Shown here piece after piece: positions 9,041 through 18,313 of a stretch of DNA of 64,000 nt. The number at the start of each line of letters is the position of its first letter. Positions within the stretch are counted from its first letter, which is position 1. Location: positions 1-64,000 of the forward strand of contig NZ_JAPWHW010000003.1 of NCBI RefSeq assembly GCF_028369135.1, given 5' to 3'. The position numbers and the translations under genes were made by a program. The notes under the pieces are model-generated. The model worked only from the letters and a program-made list of their open reading frames with translations, had not been told where the DNA came from and ran no database searches. Source of the stretch: Roseovarius sp. ZX-A-9. Its GTDB lineage: Bacteria > Pseudomonadota > Alphaproteobacteria > Rhodobacterales > Rhodobacteraceae.

Positions 9041-9598
9041 TTACAGTTCCTGCTCCATCGCCTCCAGCACGGGCAGCAGGCTGCGCTCGCCCAGCCATGG
9101 GTTCATTTCCAGCGCGGCACGCAGCGCCAGCGCCGCTTCGCCAGTGCGCTGCAACCGCATCAACGTCAGCGCCAGACCGGTCCGCGCCGCCACATGCTGC
9201 GGCACAAGGGTGATCGCGCGTTCCAGATCGGGCAGCGCCTCTGCGTATTCCTCGCGCAGGAAATGCGCGAAAGCCCGCTGATTGTACCCTTCGGCATAGT
9301 CCGGGCAATAATCCACCAGCGCATGAAACGCCTTGAGCGCACCGGCAAAATCATAGGCTTCGCGCCGCTCCATCCCGGTATCCAGCAATTCCTGCGCATA
9401 TTGGTCAGGTGCGACGGTCCAGTATTCCCACATCGCGTTCGAGATTTCGCGCCCCGCCTGTTGATCCGGTGCCGCCTGCGCCGCCGCGATCAACGCCTCC
9501 AGCGCCTGGCTATTGTCGGGCGCTTCGGGACAAGTATCGGCCAGCACCGGCAGCGCGGTGCCAACGCCCAGGATCAGACTGAGGAGCAAATGTCGCAT
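9041..9598 (-). CDS. Periplasmic TPR-repeat protein
   Basis: 185 aa from the ATG at 9598 (an upstream ATG at 9634 adds an unlikely 12 residues before the signal). Residues 1-20 form a clear signal peptide (RHLLLSLILGVGTALPVLA) cleaved before DTCPE. Then come about three TPR-like helical repeats with the Y-A-EALPDLERAITL pattern at about 120-145. Likely a soluble periplasmic scaffold. Ends close to tRNA-Leu; function unknown. Confidence 0.75.
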   Translation of the reverse strand: MRHLLLSLILGVGTALPVLADTCPEAPDNSQALEALIAAAQAAPDQQAGREISNAMWEYWTVAPDQYAQELLDTGMERREAYDFAGALKAFHALVDYCPDYAEGYNQRAFAHFLREEYAEALPDLERAITLVPQHVAARTGLALTLMRLQRTGEAALALRAALEMNPWLGERSLLPVLEAMEQEL

Positions 9599-9630
9599 AC
9601 CCACAGATAATGGCGCGCCGCGCGCCCGCG

Positions 9631-10122
9631 TCAAATCACGATTGCCCGGCCCATATCCATCAGGCTGCTTTCCTTGACCGCCTGCATCGCCACATAGGTC
9701 GACGTGCCCGCCACAAACGGCAAGGTCGAGATATGTTCCGCGAGCACCCGGCGATAATCCGTCATGCTCTGGGTGCGCACCTTGAGAAGATAATCGAAAT
9801 TGCCCGCGATCATATGCGCCTGCTCGATCTCGGGCGTGCGCGCCACCGCCGCATTGAACGCCGCCAGCGCCGCCTCGCGGGTATCGGTCAGCCGCACTTC
9901 GACGAAACTGACATAATCCAGCCCCAGCAGGATCGGGTCGATCAGCGCGCGATACCCGGTAATCACCCCCGCTTTTTCCAGCCGCCGCAACCGCGCCTGC
10001 GTGGGGGATTTCGACAGGCCGATCTCGCGCGCCAGATCGGTGATGCTGATCCGACCGTCCCCCGTCAGAACCCGCAGAATCTCGCGGTCGAACCGGTCCA
10101 GAGAAATCTGCTCACTTTGCAT
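9631..10122 (-). CDS. putR: Lrp/AsnC-family proline-responsive regulator PutR
   Basis: 163 aa. N-terminal winged helix (LDRFDREILRVLTGDGRISITDLAREIGLS-type, residues about 6-50) followed by the RAM ligand-binding domain with the Y-L-L-KV segment near 109-113. Divergent from putA across about 110 nt, the standard arrangement for the Lrp-like activator of proline use in alphaproteobacteria. The role is inferred from the neighbour. Confidence 0.88.
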   Translation of the reverse strand: MQSEQISLDRFDREILRVLTGDGRISITDLAREIGLSKSPTQARLRRLEKAGVITGYRALIDPILLGLDYVSFVEVRLTDTREAALAAFNAAVARTPEIEQAHMIAGNFDYLLKVRTQSMTDYRRVLAEHISTLPFVAGTSTYVAMQAVKESSLMDMGRAIVI

Positions 10123-10230
10123 CGTTTAGGCTCCATTTTTCAGTCTATTTTCCTTCTAATCCAGATCTATCAGGAAAAACAACTTATGTATCTATGGTAA
10201 CTAGGTTCAATTCACCTTGGAGTGTCCGAA
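10123..10230. promoter_or_regulatory. putR-putA divergent control region
   Basis: An AT-rich 108-nt gap in GC-rich surroundings between the divergent genes. It contains the dyad TTTTCC (10148-10153) and GGAAAA (10173-10178) separated by 19 nt, a plausible Lrp-family contact, and a GGAG at 10219-10222 placed 8 nt before the putA ATG. The assignment as a PutR operator is inference. Confidence 0.5.
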
Positions 10231-13200
10231 ATGCCAAACCATACTGACCTGCGCCGCGCCATTGATCTGGGCACCTATGCCGACGAGGCTGAAACGATTG
10301 AACGGCTGACCGCCACGGCCGCCCTCAGCAAGGAGGATCGCGCCCGCATCAGCGCCCGCGGGGCCAATCTGGTCCGCGATATTCGCGCCGCGTCCGATCC
10401 CGGCCTGATGGAAGTGTTTCTGGCCGAATACGGCCTGTCTACGGATGAAGGCATCGCGCTGATGTGTCTGGCCGAGGCGCTGCTGCGCGTGCCCGACGCC
10501 GAAACCATCGACGCGCTGATCGAGGACAAGATCGCCCCCAGCGACTGGGGCAAGCATATGGGCCGCTCCACCTCGTCGCTGGTCAACGCCTCGACATGGG
10601 CGCTGATGCTGACCGGCAAGGTCCTGAAAGAAGACAAGAAAGGCCCCGTTGCCCATCTGCGCGGCGCGGTCAAACGCCTGGGAGAGCCGGTCATCCGCAC
10701 CGCCGTCGCCCGCGCGATGAAGGAAATGGGCCGCCAGTTCGTGCTGGGCGAGGACATCCAAGCCGCCATGAAACGCGCCGCCGGGATGGAAAAAAAGGGT
10801 TACACCTACTCCTACGACATGCTGGGCGAAGCCGCGCGCACCGACCGCGACGCGACCCGCTATCACCTCAGTTATTCGCGCGCGATTTCCGCCATCGCGC
10901 AGGCCTGCACCCATGACGAGATCGCCAAGAACCCCGGCATCTCGGTCAAGCTGTCGGCGCTGCACGCCCGCTACGAGGTCGCCCAGCGCGAACAGGTCAT
11001 GGACGTGCTGGTGCCACGGCTGCGCTCGCTCGCCCTGCTGGCGAAATCAGCGGGCATGGGTCTCAATATCGACGCCGAAGAGGCCGACCGCCTTGCCCTG
11101 TCGCTCGACGTGATCGAAACCGTGCTGAGCGAACCCGCTCTGGCCGGCTGGGACGGGTTCGGCGTCGTCGTGCAGGCTTACGGCCAGCGCGCCGGCGCAG
11201 CGCTTGATTTTCTCTATGATTTGGCACAGCGGCACGACCGCAAGATCATGGTGCGGCTGGTCAAGGGCGCCTATTGGGACACCGAGATCAAGCAGGCCCA
11301 GGTCGAAGGTATCGACGGTTTCCCGGTCTTCACCAATAAGGCCGCGACCGATGTCAGCTATATCGCCAACGCGCGCAAGCTGCTGTCGATGACCGATCGG
11401 ATCTATCCGCAATTCGCCACCCATAACGCCCACACCGTTGCCGCCATCCTCGACATGGCAAGCCACCTGCCCGACGCCAAGTCGAAATTCGAATTCCAGC
11501 GCCTGCACGGCATGGGCGAGGCGCTGCACAATATCGTGCTGCAGGCCGAAGGCACCCGCTGCCGCATCTACGCGCCCGTAGGCGCCCATCGCGACCTCTT
11601 GGCCTATCTGGTGCGCCGCCTGCTGGAAAACGGCGCCAACTCCAGCTTCGTCAACCAGATCGTCGACGAAGACGTGCCACCAGAAGAAGTCGCGCGCGAT
11701 CCCTTTGAAGTGCTGGCCGAGGCCAAGACCACCCTGCCCACCGGGCCGGAACTGTTCCTGCCCGAGCGCATCAATTCCAAGGGCTTCGACCTCAAGCACC
11801 AGCCCACCCTCGACATGATCGAAGCGGCCCGCGCGCCCTTCGCCACACATCAGTGGAAGGCCGTGCCGCTTCTGGCGGGCAAGGCCAAGCCGAACAAGGC
11901 GCAGCCCGTGACCAACCCCGCCGATCCTGCCGACAGCCCCGGCACCGTCCGCACCGCCAGCGCCGCCGATATCGAAACCGCGCTGGCCAGTGCCCGGCCG
12001 TGGGATGCCAGCCCGGCAGAGCGCAAGGCCGTGCTGAACCGCATCTCCGACCTCTACGAGGAAAAGTTCGGCGAATTATTCGCGATCCTCGCCCGCGAGG
12101 CTGGCAAGAGCCAGATGGACGCCGTGGCCGAACTCCGCGAAGCGGTGGATTTCCTACGCTACTACGGGGCCAACGCCCCCACCACCCCGCCGGTGGGTGT
12201 CTTTACCTGCATCTCGCCTTGGAACTTCCCGCTGGCCATCTTCACCGGCCAGATCGCGGCGGCACTGGCCGCTGGCAACGCCGTGTTGTCGAAACCGGCC
12301 GAGCAGACGCCCATCATGGCGCATTTCGCGATCTCGCTGATGCACGAGGCCGGTGTGCCCAAGACCGCGCTGCAACTGCTGCCCGGCGGTGGCGATGTCG
12401 GCGCCGCGCTGACCTCGGATGCGCGTGTCGGTGGCGTGGCCTTTACCGGGTCAACCGCCACGGCGATGAAAATCCGCCGCGTCATGGCCGAGAACCTCGC
12501 CCCCGGCGCACCGCTGATCGCGGAAACCGGCGGCATGAACGCGATGATCGTCGACAGCACCGCACTGCCCGAACAGGCCGTGCAGGCCATCGTCGAGAGC
12601 GCCTTCCAGTCCGCTGGCCAACGCTGTTCGGCGCTGCGCTGCCTCTATGTGCAGGAAGATATCGCCGAAGACTTCATCAAGATGCTCAAGGGCGCGATGG
12701 ATACCTTGGTGGTCGGTCTGCCCTGGGATCTCAGCACCGATTGCGGCCCCGTGATCGACGAGACCGCCCGCAAGGGGATCGCCGACCACATCCAGACCGC
12801 GCGCGCCGAAGGCCGCCTGATGCACGAGTTGAAAACCCCCAATTCCGGCACCTACATCGCGCCCACGCTGCTGCGCGTGAACAGCATTGCGGACATGAAG
12901 CGCGAGATTTTCGGCCCCGTGCTGCACCTCACCACGTTCGGCGCGACCGAACTGGACAAGGTGATCGACGCGATCAACGCCACCGGCTACGGGCTGACCT
13001 TCGGCCTGATGACCCGGATCGACGACCGCGTGCAATACGTGACCGAGCGGGTGCAGGCGGGCAACCTCTATGTCAACCGCAACCAGATCGGCGCCATCGT
13101 TGGCTCCCAGCCCTTCGGCGGCGAGGGCCTGTCGGGCACCGGGCCCAAGGCAGGCGGGCCAAACTACCTGACCCGCTTTACCGCGCGGCCCGCACCGCAG

Positions 13201-13674
13201 GCGACGGGCGAATGGTCACGCGCCATGCCCCAGCGCGACGTGCAACAGGCGCTGGACAAGACCAGCACCGCCCCGGAAACCCCGCGCGCCGCACTGGTGC
13301 TGCCCGGCCCCACGGGTGAATCGAACCGGCTGACCACGCATCACCGCGCACCGCTGCTGTGCATGGGGCCGGGCGCGGACACCGCCAAGGCACAGGCCAA
13401 GGCCGTTACCGATCTGGGCGGGGTCGCGACCATCGCAACCGGTCACGTGGAGCCTGCGACACTGACATCGCTCACGGGCCTGTCTGGTGCAATCTGGTGG
13501 GGCGACGCGGAAACCGCCCGCGCTTACGCCCTGGCGCTCAGCGAACGCAGCGGGCCGATCCTGCCGCTGATCACCGGCGCACCCGACACCGGCCACGCGC
13601 TGCACGAACGCCATGTCTGCGTCGATACGACTGCCGCAGGCGGCAACGCCGCCCTGCTGGGTGGGGCTGCCTGA
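10231..13674 (+). CDS. putA: Bifunctional proline dehydrogenase / glutamate-semialdehyde dehydrogenase PutA
   Basis: 1147 aa from the ATG at 10231 (GGAG 8 nt upstream; a GTG nine bases earlier lacks a site). N-terminal part carries the FAD proline dehydrogenase barrel (VRLVKGAYWDTEIK at about 345-358; FATHNAHT; YAPVGAHRDLLAYLVRRLLENGANSSF). The second half is an NAD aldehyde dehydrogenase (FTGSTATA and the catalytic Cys in GQRCSALR). Oxidises proline to glutamate. A C-terminal ALDH-superfamily tail is present; there is no N-terminal ribbon-helix-helix, so control comes from the separate PutR. Confidence 0.97.
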   Translation: MPNHTDLRRAIDLGTYADEAETIERLTATAALSKEDRARISARGANLVRDIRAASDPGLMEVFLAEYGLSTDEGIALMCLAEALLRVPDAETIDALIEDKIAPSDWGKHMGRSTSSLVNASTWALMLTGKVLKEDKKGPVAHLRGAVKRLGEPVIRTAVARAMKEMGRQFVLGEDIQAAMKRAAGMEKKGYTYSYDMLGEAARTDRDATRYHLSYSRAISAIAQACTHDEIAKNPGISVKLSALHARYEVAQREQVMDVLVPRLRSLALLAKSAGMGLNIDAEEADRLALSLDVIETVLSEPALAGWDGFGVVVQAYGQRAGAALDFLYDLAQRHDRKIMVRLVKGAYWDTEIKQAQVEGIDGFPVFTNKAATDVSYIANARKLLSMTDRIYPQFATHNAHTVAAILDMASHLPDAKSKFEFQRLHGMGEALHNIVLQAEGTRCRIYAPVGAHRDLLAYLVRRLLENGANSSFVNQIVDEDVPPEEVARDPFEVLAEAKTTLPTGPELFLPERINSKGFDLKHQPTLDMIEAARAPFATHQWKAVPLLAGKAKPNKAQPVTNPADPADSPGTVRTASAADIETALASARPWDASPAERKAVLNRISDLYEEKFGELFAILAREAGKSQMDAVAELREAVDFLRYYGANAPTTPPVGVFTCISPWNFPLAIFTGQIAAALAAGNAVLSKPAEQTPIMAHFAISLMHEAGVPKTALQLLPGGGDVGAALTSDARVGGVAFTGSTATAMKIRRVMAENLAPGAPLIAETGGMNAMIVDSTALPEQAVQAIVESAFQSAGQRCSALRCLYVQEDIAEDFIKMLKGAMDTLVVGLPWDLSTDCGPVIDETARKGIADHIQTARAEGRLMHELKTPNSGTYIAPTLLRVNSIADMKREIFGPVLHLTTFGATELDKVIDAINATGYGLTFGLMTRIDDRVQYVTERVQAGNLYVNRNQIGAIVGSQPFGGEGLSGTGPKAGGPNYLTRFTARPAPQATGEWSRAMPQRDVQQALDKTSTAPETPRAALVLPGPTGESNRLTTHHRAPLLCMGPGADTAKAQAKAVTDLGGVATIATGHVEPATLTSLTGLSGAIWWGDAETARAYALALSERSGPILPLITGAPDTGHALHERHVCVDTTAAGGNAALLGGAA

Positions 13675-13758
13675 GCACCTGCGGGCGCAGGCCAAGCAAG
13701 GCGATTTGCAATTGATTCGACTTGCGGTCGAGATGCAAAACGCCCACGACTCTGCACA

Positions 13759-13790
13759 GGGGGAGCACCTTGATCGCTCCCCCTTTGTCA
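13759..13790 (+). terminator. putA rho-independent terminator
   Basis: GGGGGAGC (13759-13766) pairs with GCTCCCCC (13776-13783) around a 9-nt loop and is followed by TTTGT. Confidence 0.8.
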
Positions 13791-13818
13791 GACGAACCGC
13801 AAAAGGCAGTGCCGCCCC

Positions 13819-14562
13819 ATGTTCCCGATCCGCGACCATAACCCTTCGGGGCGCACGCCCTACGTGACTTACGCGCTGGTCGCGATCAACATTCTGGTTT
13901 TCATTTCCTACTGGCCGCTTTTCGATGATCCCCGCGCGCTCAACGCCTTTTTCCGGTCCTGGGCGATGCACCCGGTGGAAATCAGCAATGGCCGGGAATA
14001 CCACAGCCTCGTCACCTCGATGTTCCTGCATGGCGGCTGGATGCATCTGGCGGGTAACATGCTGTTTCTGTACATTTTCGGCGACAATCTGGAGGACGAG
14101 ATGGGCCATCTGGGCTATCTCGGATTCTATCTCGCCGCAGGCGTCGCCGCGTCCCTGTCCGAAGTGGTCATGGCCCCGCTGTCGGGCATCCCTACGGTCG
14201 GCGCGTCCGGGGCCATCGCCGGGGTGATGGGGGGCTATCTGCTGCTCTTTCCCAAGGCCAAGGTCGATATCCTGATCATCATCGTGTTCATCTTCCGGAT
14301 CCTGCCGATCCCCGCGTGGATGGTGCTCAGCGCCTGGCTTACGATGCAGATTTTCGGCGGTTTCGGTGCCACGCCGGGCGAAGGTGGCGTGGCCTATTGG
14401 GCACATGCGGGCGGCTTTGTCGCCGGGATCATCCTGACCCTGCCGGTGTTTTTCCGCCTGGGCGGCCCGCGCTTCTGGGCACGGACCCACGGACAGCCGC
14501 CACATGCCGAGGCACGCTATCAACTGGTCCGCTCGCGCATCCCCAAAGTGAGACGTAGATGA
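13819..14562 (+). CDS. Rhomboid family intramembrane serine protease
   Basis: 247 aa, six or so membrane helices. Shows the L1-loop HGGWMHLAGNM motif at 71-81, the catalytic Ser130 in GASGAIAG, and the partner His196 in AHAGGF. The intact dyad indicates an active protease that cleaves membrane-anchored substrates. Its stop overlaps the next gene as ATGA. Confidence 0.94.
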   Translation: MFPIRDHNPSGRTPYVTYALVAINILVFISYWPLFDDPRALNAFFRSWAMHPVEISNGREYHSLVTSMFLHGGWMHLAGNMLFLYIFGDNLEDEMGHLGYLGFYLAAGVAASLSEVVMAPLSGIPTVGASGAIAGVMGGYLLLFPKAKVDILIIIVFIFRILPIPAWMVLSAWLTMQIFGGFGATPGEGGVAYWAHAGGFVAGIILTLPVFFRLGGPRFWARTHGQPPHAEARYQLVRSRIPKVRRR

Positions 14563-14927
14563 CTGACCCGATCAAGGCCACCTGCCATTGCGGTGGCGTC
14601 GAATTGCGTGTACGGCTTTCGGACGGGCTGAACACCGCGCGGCGCTGCGATTGCAGCTATTGCGCGCGGCGCGGTGCGGCGGCCGTCACGGCACCCCTAG
14701 ACGGGGTCGAGGTGGTGAAAGGCGCAGACCTGCTCACCGAATACCGCTGGGGCACGCAGACCGCGCGGCATTTCTTCTGCTCAGTCTGCGGTATCTACAC
14801 GCATCACCAGCGCCGCTCGAACCCTAATGAATACGGTGTGAACCTCGCCGCGCTTGCCGGGGTGAACCCGCGCGATCTGGGCGATATTCCCTGGACCGAT
14901 GGCGTCAATCACCCTTCAGATCGCTAA
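14559..14927 (+). CDS. GFA-family (CENP-V) zinc protein
   Basis: 122 aa. Cysteine pattern CHCGG (residues 8-12), CDCSYC at about 32-37 and CSVCG near 74-78 matches the glutathione-dependent formaldehyde-activating fold with two zinc sites. The physiological substrate of most members is unknown. Translationally coupled to the rhomboid gene by a 4-nt overlap. Confidence 0.9.
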   Translation: MTDPIKATCHCGGVELRVRLSDGLNTARRCDCSYCARRGAAAVTAPLDGVEVVKGADLLTEYRWGTQTARHFFCSVCGIYTHHQRRSNPNEYGVNLAALAGVNPRDLGDIPWTDGVNHPSDR

Positions 14928-14971
14928 CACCTCAAGCCCTCGCTAGTCGGCCCAACCGGGCGCAAGCGCGC

Positions 14972-15760
14972 TCAGGCGTCCCGGATGACTTTTGCGAACT
15001 TGTCAAAGATCGGCCCGTTGGCGCAGATCAGCGCGCCACTTTCCAGCATGTCCTCGCCGGGTGTCAGCGGCTCGATCAGCCCACCCGCTTCGCGCACGAT
15101 CACGATCCCCGCCGCGATGTCCCAAGGATTCAGGCGTCGCTCCCAGAACCCGTCATAGCGCCCGGCCGCCACATAGGCCATGTCGAGCGCCGCAGCCCCC
15201 CAGCGACGCACACCGGCACAGGCCGGCATCAGCCGCGCCAGATCCTGCAACGTCAGCGGCAGGTCACGCCGTCCGCCGAATGGCAGGCCGGTGGCAAAGA
15301 TGCTCTCGATCATCTTGTCGCGTCCCGACACCCGCAGGCGGCTTTCGTTCATCCAGGCGCCCTCGCCCTTCTCGGCATAGAACAGCTCGTCCTTGGAGGC
15401 GTCATAGATCACCCCCGAGACGATCTGCCCCTTATGCTCCAGCGCGATGCTGACCGCCCAATGCGGCAGGCCGTGCAGGAAATTGGTCGTGCCGTCCAGC
15501 GGATCGACGATCCAGCGGCGCGTCGGGTCCTTGCCCGGCTCTTCGCCACCCTCTTCGGCGATCCAGCCATAGGTCGGGCGCGCGTTCATCAGTTCGGACT
15601 TGATGATCTGCTCGGCATTGATGTCGGCGCGGCTGACGAAATCGCCGGCGCCCTTCATGCTGACCTGCAGGTTTTCGACCTCGCGAAAATCCTTTGCCAA
15701 AGCGCGGCCCGCCTTGCGGGCGGCCTTCATCATCACATTCAGATTTGCACTTACTGCCAT
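14972..15760 (-). CDS. suhB: Inositol monophosphatase family protein
   Basis: 262 aa from the ATG at 15760, chosen because the standard family start (SANLNVMMKAARKAG) follows. Metal-binding motifs are complete: EEGG at about 69-72, DPLDGTTNF at 84-92 and WDIAAG near 213-218. Hydrolyses inositol-1-phosphate or related sugar phosphates; SuhB homologues also influence transcription antitermination. Convergent with the GFA gene. Confidence 0.92.
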   Translation of the reverse strand: MAVSANLNVMMKAARKAGRALAKDFREVENLQVSMKGAGDFVSRADINAEQIIKSELMNARPTYGWIAEEGGEEPGKDPTRRWIVDPLDGTTNFLHGLPHWAVSIALEHKGQIVSGVIYDASKDELFYAEKGEGAWMNESRLRVSGRDKMIESIFATGLPFGGRRDLPLTLQDLARLMPACAGVRRWGAAALDMAYVAAGRYDGFWERRLNPWDIAAGIVIVREAGGLIEPLTPGEDMLESGALICANGPIFDKFAKVIRDA

Positions 15761-15859
15761 GACGCGACTCCGCTTGGTTAAGAGCGCGGCTATAGAACGG
15801 CCCGCCGTCCCGCGCAAGGAGAACCCGATATTTCGCGGCCTTCTCGCCCGCCACCCGGA

Positions 15860-16768
15860 TCAGGGCCGGCGTTGCAACCGCACTGGTATCTCGCGCGCCA
15901 GCCGCAGCAGATGCGCCATGTAGGGCTTTTGCGCGTCGTCGTCCCGGATCGCCGCATAAAGCCGTTTGGTCAGCCCGCCCCTCGTGACCGGCAGCGTCAC
16001 ATAGTCGCCATGGGTACGCTGCTCGCGCACCACCCAATCAGGCAGCACCGCAACACCGCGATTCGAAGCCACCAGCAACAGGATCACCGCCGTCAGTTCC
16101 ACCTGCCGGATCGCCGCAGGCTCCACCTTGGCCGGGGTCAGCAATTCGGTGAACACGTCCAGCCGCGAGCGATCCACCGGGTAGGTGATCAAGGTCTCGC
16201 CGCGAAAATCCTCGGCCTCCACGAAAGCCTTTTGCGCCAGCGGATGCGCCGAGGAGGCCAGAAAGACCGGCTCGTAATCAAACAGCGGCTTGAAACTGAT
16301 CCCCGGCAGGGTTTCGGGATCGGACGATACCACCAGGTCGACCTCTTCCTTTTGCAGCGCGGGCAGCGCGTCAAAGGCCAGCCCCGGCCGAATATCCACA
16401 TCCACATCGCCCCAATTCCGACGAAACTGCTCCAGCACCGGAAACAGCCATTCAAAGCAGGCATGGCACTCGATGGCGATATGCATCCGCCCCGCGCTGC
16501 CGTCGCGCACTCCGCTGAACTCGGCTTCCAGCGCCTCGATCTCGGGCAGGACTTTCTCGGCCAGGCGCAACAAGCGATGCCCCGCCGCCGACAGTTTCAT
16601 CGGCTTCGAGCGCCGCACGAAGAGCTGCACCCCCGCCTGATCCTCCAACCCCTTGATCTGATGGCTCAGCGCCGACTGGGTCATGTGCAGCAACTCTGCC
16701 GCACGCGCCAACCCGCCCGCCTGATGGATCGCCCGGATCGTGCGCAGATGGCGGAACTCGATATGCAT
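15860..16768 (-). CDS. metR: LysR-family regulator of methionine biosynthesis, MetR-like
   Basis: 302 aa. N-terminal LysR helix-turn-helix (residues 1-60, AAELLHMTQSALSHQIKGLE) and a substrate-binding domain with the MetR-like AIECHACFEWLFPVL segment at about 108-122. Divergent from metF, the classical MetR position; MetR uses homocysteine as co-inducer. Confidence 0.9.
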   Translation of the reverse strand: MHIEFRHLRTIRAIHQAGGLARAAELLHMTQSALSHQIKGLEDQAGVQLFVRRSKPMKLSAAGHRLLRLAEKVLPEIEALEAEFSGVRDGSAGRMHIAIECHACFEWLFPVLEQFRRNWGDVDVDIRPGLAFDALPALQKEEVDLVVSSDPETLPGISFKPLFDYEPVFLASSAHPLAQKAFVEAEDFRGETLITYPVDRSRLDVFTELLTPAKVEPAAIRQVELTAVILLLVASNRGVAVLPDWVVREQRTHGDYVTLPVTRGGLTKRLYAAIRDDDAQKPYMAHLLRLAREIPVRLQRRP

Positions 16769-16781
16769 TACTCGGTCATCC

Positions 16782-16805
16782 TCATAATCTTTGTGAATAT
16801 TATGA
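16782..16805. promoter_or_regulatory. Putative MetR operator
   Basis: TCATAAT (16782-16788) and ATTATGA (16799-16805) form a perfect 7-bp inverted repeat with a 10-nt spacer, just upstream of the metR start and in front of metF. It sits in the only AT-rich stretch of this divergent gap. Confidence 0.6.
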
Positions 16806-16866
16806 ATTTGCCTCTAGTACACTTTGAGCGGACAAGGAGACAAGCCTTCACCATAGGATTTGCCCC

Positions 16867-17733
16867 ATGACCGCCCCATCCGTCTCTTTTGAATTCTTTC
16901 CACCCAAGTCGCTCGAGGCATCGTTCCGCCTGTGGGACACGGTTCAGACCCTGGCACCGCTGGCCCCGCGTTTCGTGTCGGTCACCTACGGCGCGGGGGG
17001 CACCACCCGCGCGCTGACCCGCGACGCCGTGGGCACACTGCACCAGTCGTCCGGCCTCAACGTTGCCGCGCACCTGACCTGCGTCGATGCCACAAAGGCC
17101 GAGACGATGGCGATTGCCGATGACTTCGCCGCCGCCGGCGTGCGAGAGATCGTGGCCCTGCGCGGCGACCCGCCCAAGGGTGCCGCCAATTTCGAGCCCC
17201 ACCCCGAAGGTTTCGCCGACAGCTGCGCGCTGATCGAGGCACTGGCCAGCCGTGGCGATTTCAAGATCCGCGTCGGCGCCTATCCCGAACCGCACCCCGA
17301 AGCGACCAGCGATCAGGCCGACGTTGACTGGCTCAAGCGCAAGTTCGACGCCGGCGCAGACGAGGCCATCACGCAGTTCTTCTTCGAGGCAGACACGTTC
17401 CTGCGCTTCCGCGACCGCTGCGCCAAGGCGGGTATCACCAAACCCATCCTGCCCGGCATCCTGCCGATCGAGAACTGGCAATCCACCCGCCGCTTCGCCA
17501 CCGCCTGCGGCGCCAGCATCCCCGGTTGGCTCGACAGCGCCTTCAGCACCGCCGAGCGTGACGACCGCTGCGAATTGCTGGCCACGGCCGTCGCGACAGA
17601 GCTGTGCAGCAAGCTGATCGACGAAGGCGTCGAGCACCTGCATTTCTACACGCTCAACCGTCCCGAACTGACGCGCGACATCTGCCACGCCCTCGGCGTC
17701 ACCCCACGGGTGGACCTGCGCCACGTTGCATGA
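16867..17733 (+). CDS. metF: Methylenetetrahydrofolate reductase
   Basis: 288 aa. Starts with the family SFEFFPPKS segment (8-16), has SVTYGAGG (about 38-45), the RGDPP motif near 99-103 and the TQFFFEA segment near 172-178. Reduces 5,10-methylene-THF to 5-methyl-THF with FAD for methionine synthesis. Divergent from metR. Confidence 0.96.
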   Translation: MTAPSVSFEFFPPKSLEASFRLWDTVQTLAPLAPRFVSVTYGAGGTTRALTRDAVGTLHQSSGLNVAAHLTCVDATKAETMAIADDFAAAGVREIVALRGDPPKGAANFEPHPEGFADSCALIEALASRGDFKIRVGAYPEPHPEATSDQADVDWLKRKFDAGADEAITQFFFEADTFLRFRDRCAKAGITKPILPGILPIENWQSTRRFATACGASIPGWLDSAFSTAERDDRCELLATAVATELCSKLIDEGVEHLHFYTLNRPELTRDICHALGVTPRVDLRHVA

Positions 17734-17754
17734 TTTCGGCCCGGAATAGCGCCA

Positions 17755-17770
17755 CCCGAGAGCTTTCGGG
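17755..17770 (+). terminator. Weak hairpin after metF
   Basis: CCCGA (17755-17759) can pair with TCGGG (17766-17770). The stem is short and has no T-run, so it is a weak terminator at best. Confidence 0.3.
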
Positions 17771-17808
17771 GGCTGGCTCCCGGCCCGCCCCTGTGCCAAA
17801 AACGCCGG

Positions 17809-18300
17809 ATGACCAGTACGCCCCATATTGCCCATTCGCTTGACGAACTGCCCGATTTCGACGCCCTGCTGTCGCGCTCTGGCCTTGAATTCATGCAAGA
17901 CATCCTTGCCGGAACGCTCTCTGGCCCACCCATCGGCGCAACGCTCGGCTTTGCCCTCAGCAGCGTGGAAAAAGGGCGCGTCAGCTTCGAGGGCGCTGCG
18001 CAATTTGCCGCCACGAACCCGATGCGCGGCGTGCATGGCGGCTGGTACGGGGCGCTTCTGGACAGTTGCATGAGCTGCGCGGTGATGACCTGCGTGCCGC
18101 GCGGCCATTTCTACACGACGCTGGAATACAAGGTGAACCTGACCCGCGCCCTGCCGTTGGACACGCCTGTGATCGCCGAAGGCGTGGTCAGCCACGCGGG
18201 CCGCTCCACCGCCGTTGCCAGCGGAGAAATACGCGGCCGCGACGATGGCCGCCTCTATGCCACCGGCTCGACCACCTGCATGATCATGCAAGCCACCTGA
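17809..18300 (+). CDS. PaaI-family hotdog thioesterase
   Basis: 163 aa. The motif NPMRGVHGGWYGALLDSCM (about 67-85) is the PaaI/4HBT active-site region, with the HGG turn and a following acidic residue on the helix. Hydrolyses an acyl-CoA; substrate not predictable. Stands alone between metF and the convergent DUF2235 gene. Confidence 0.88.
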   Translation: MTSTPHIAHSLDELPDFDALLSRSGLEFMQDILAGTLSGPPIGATLGFALSSVEKGRVSFEGAAQFAATNPMRGVHGGWYGALLDSCMSCAVMTCVPRGHFYTTLEYKVNLTRALPLDTPVIAEGVVSHAGRSTAVASGEIRGRDDGRLYATGSTTCMIMQAT

Positions 18301-18313
18301 CCGCCTGCCCCAC

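Noticed and set aside
16769..16866. Possible SAM or folate riboswitch before metF
   Set aside because: The 98-nt gap holds a LysR-type inverted repeat and no paired helices or conserved core of known SAM riboswitches.
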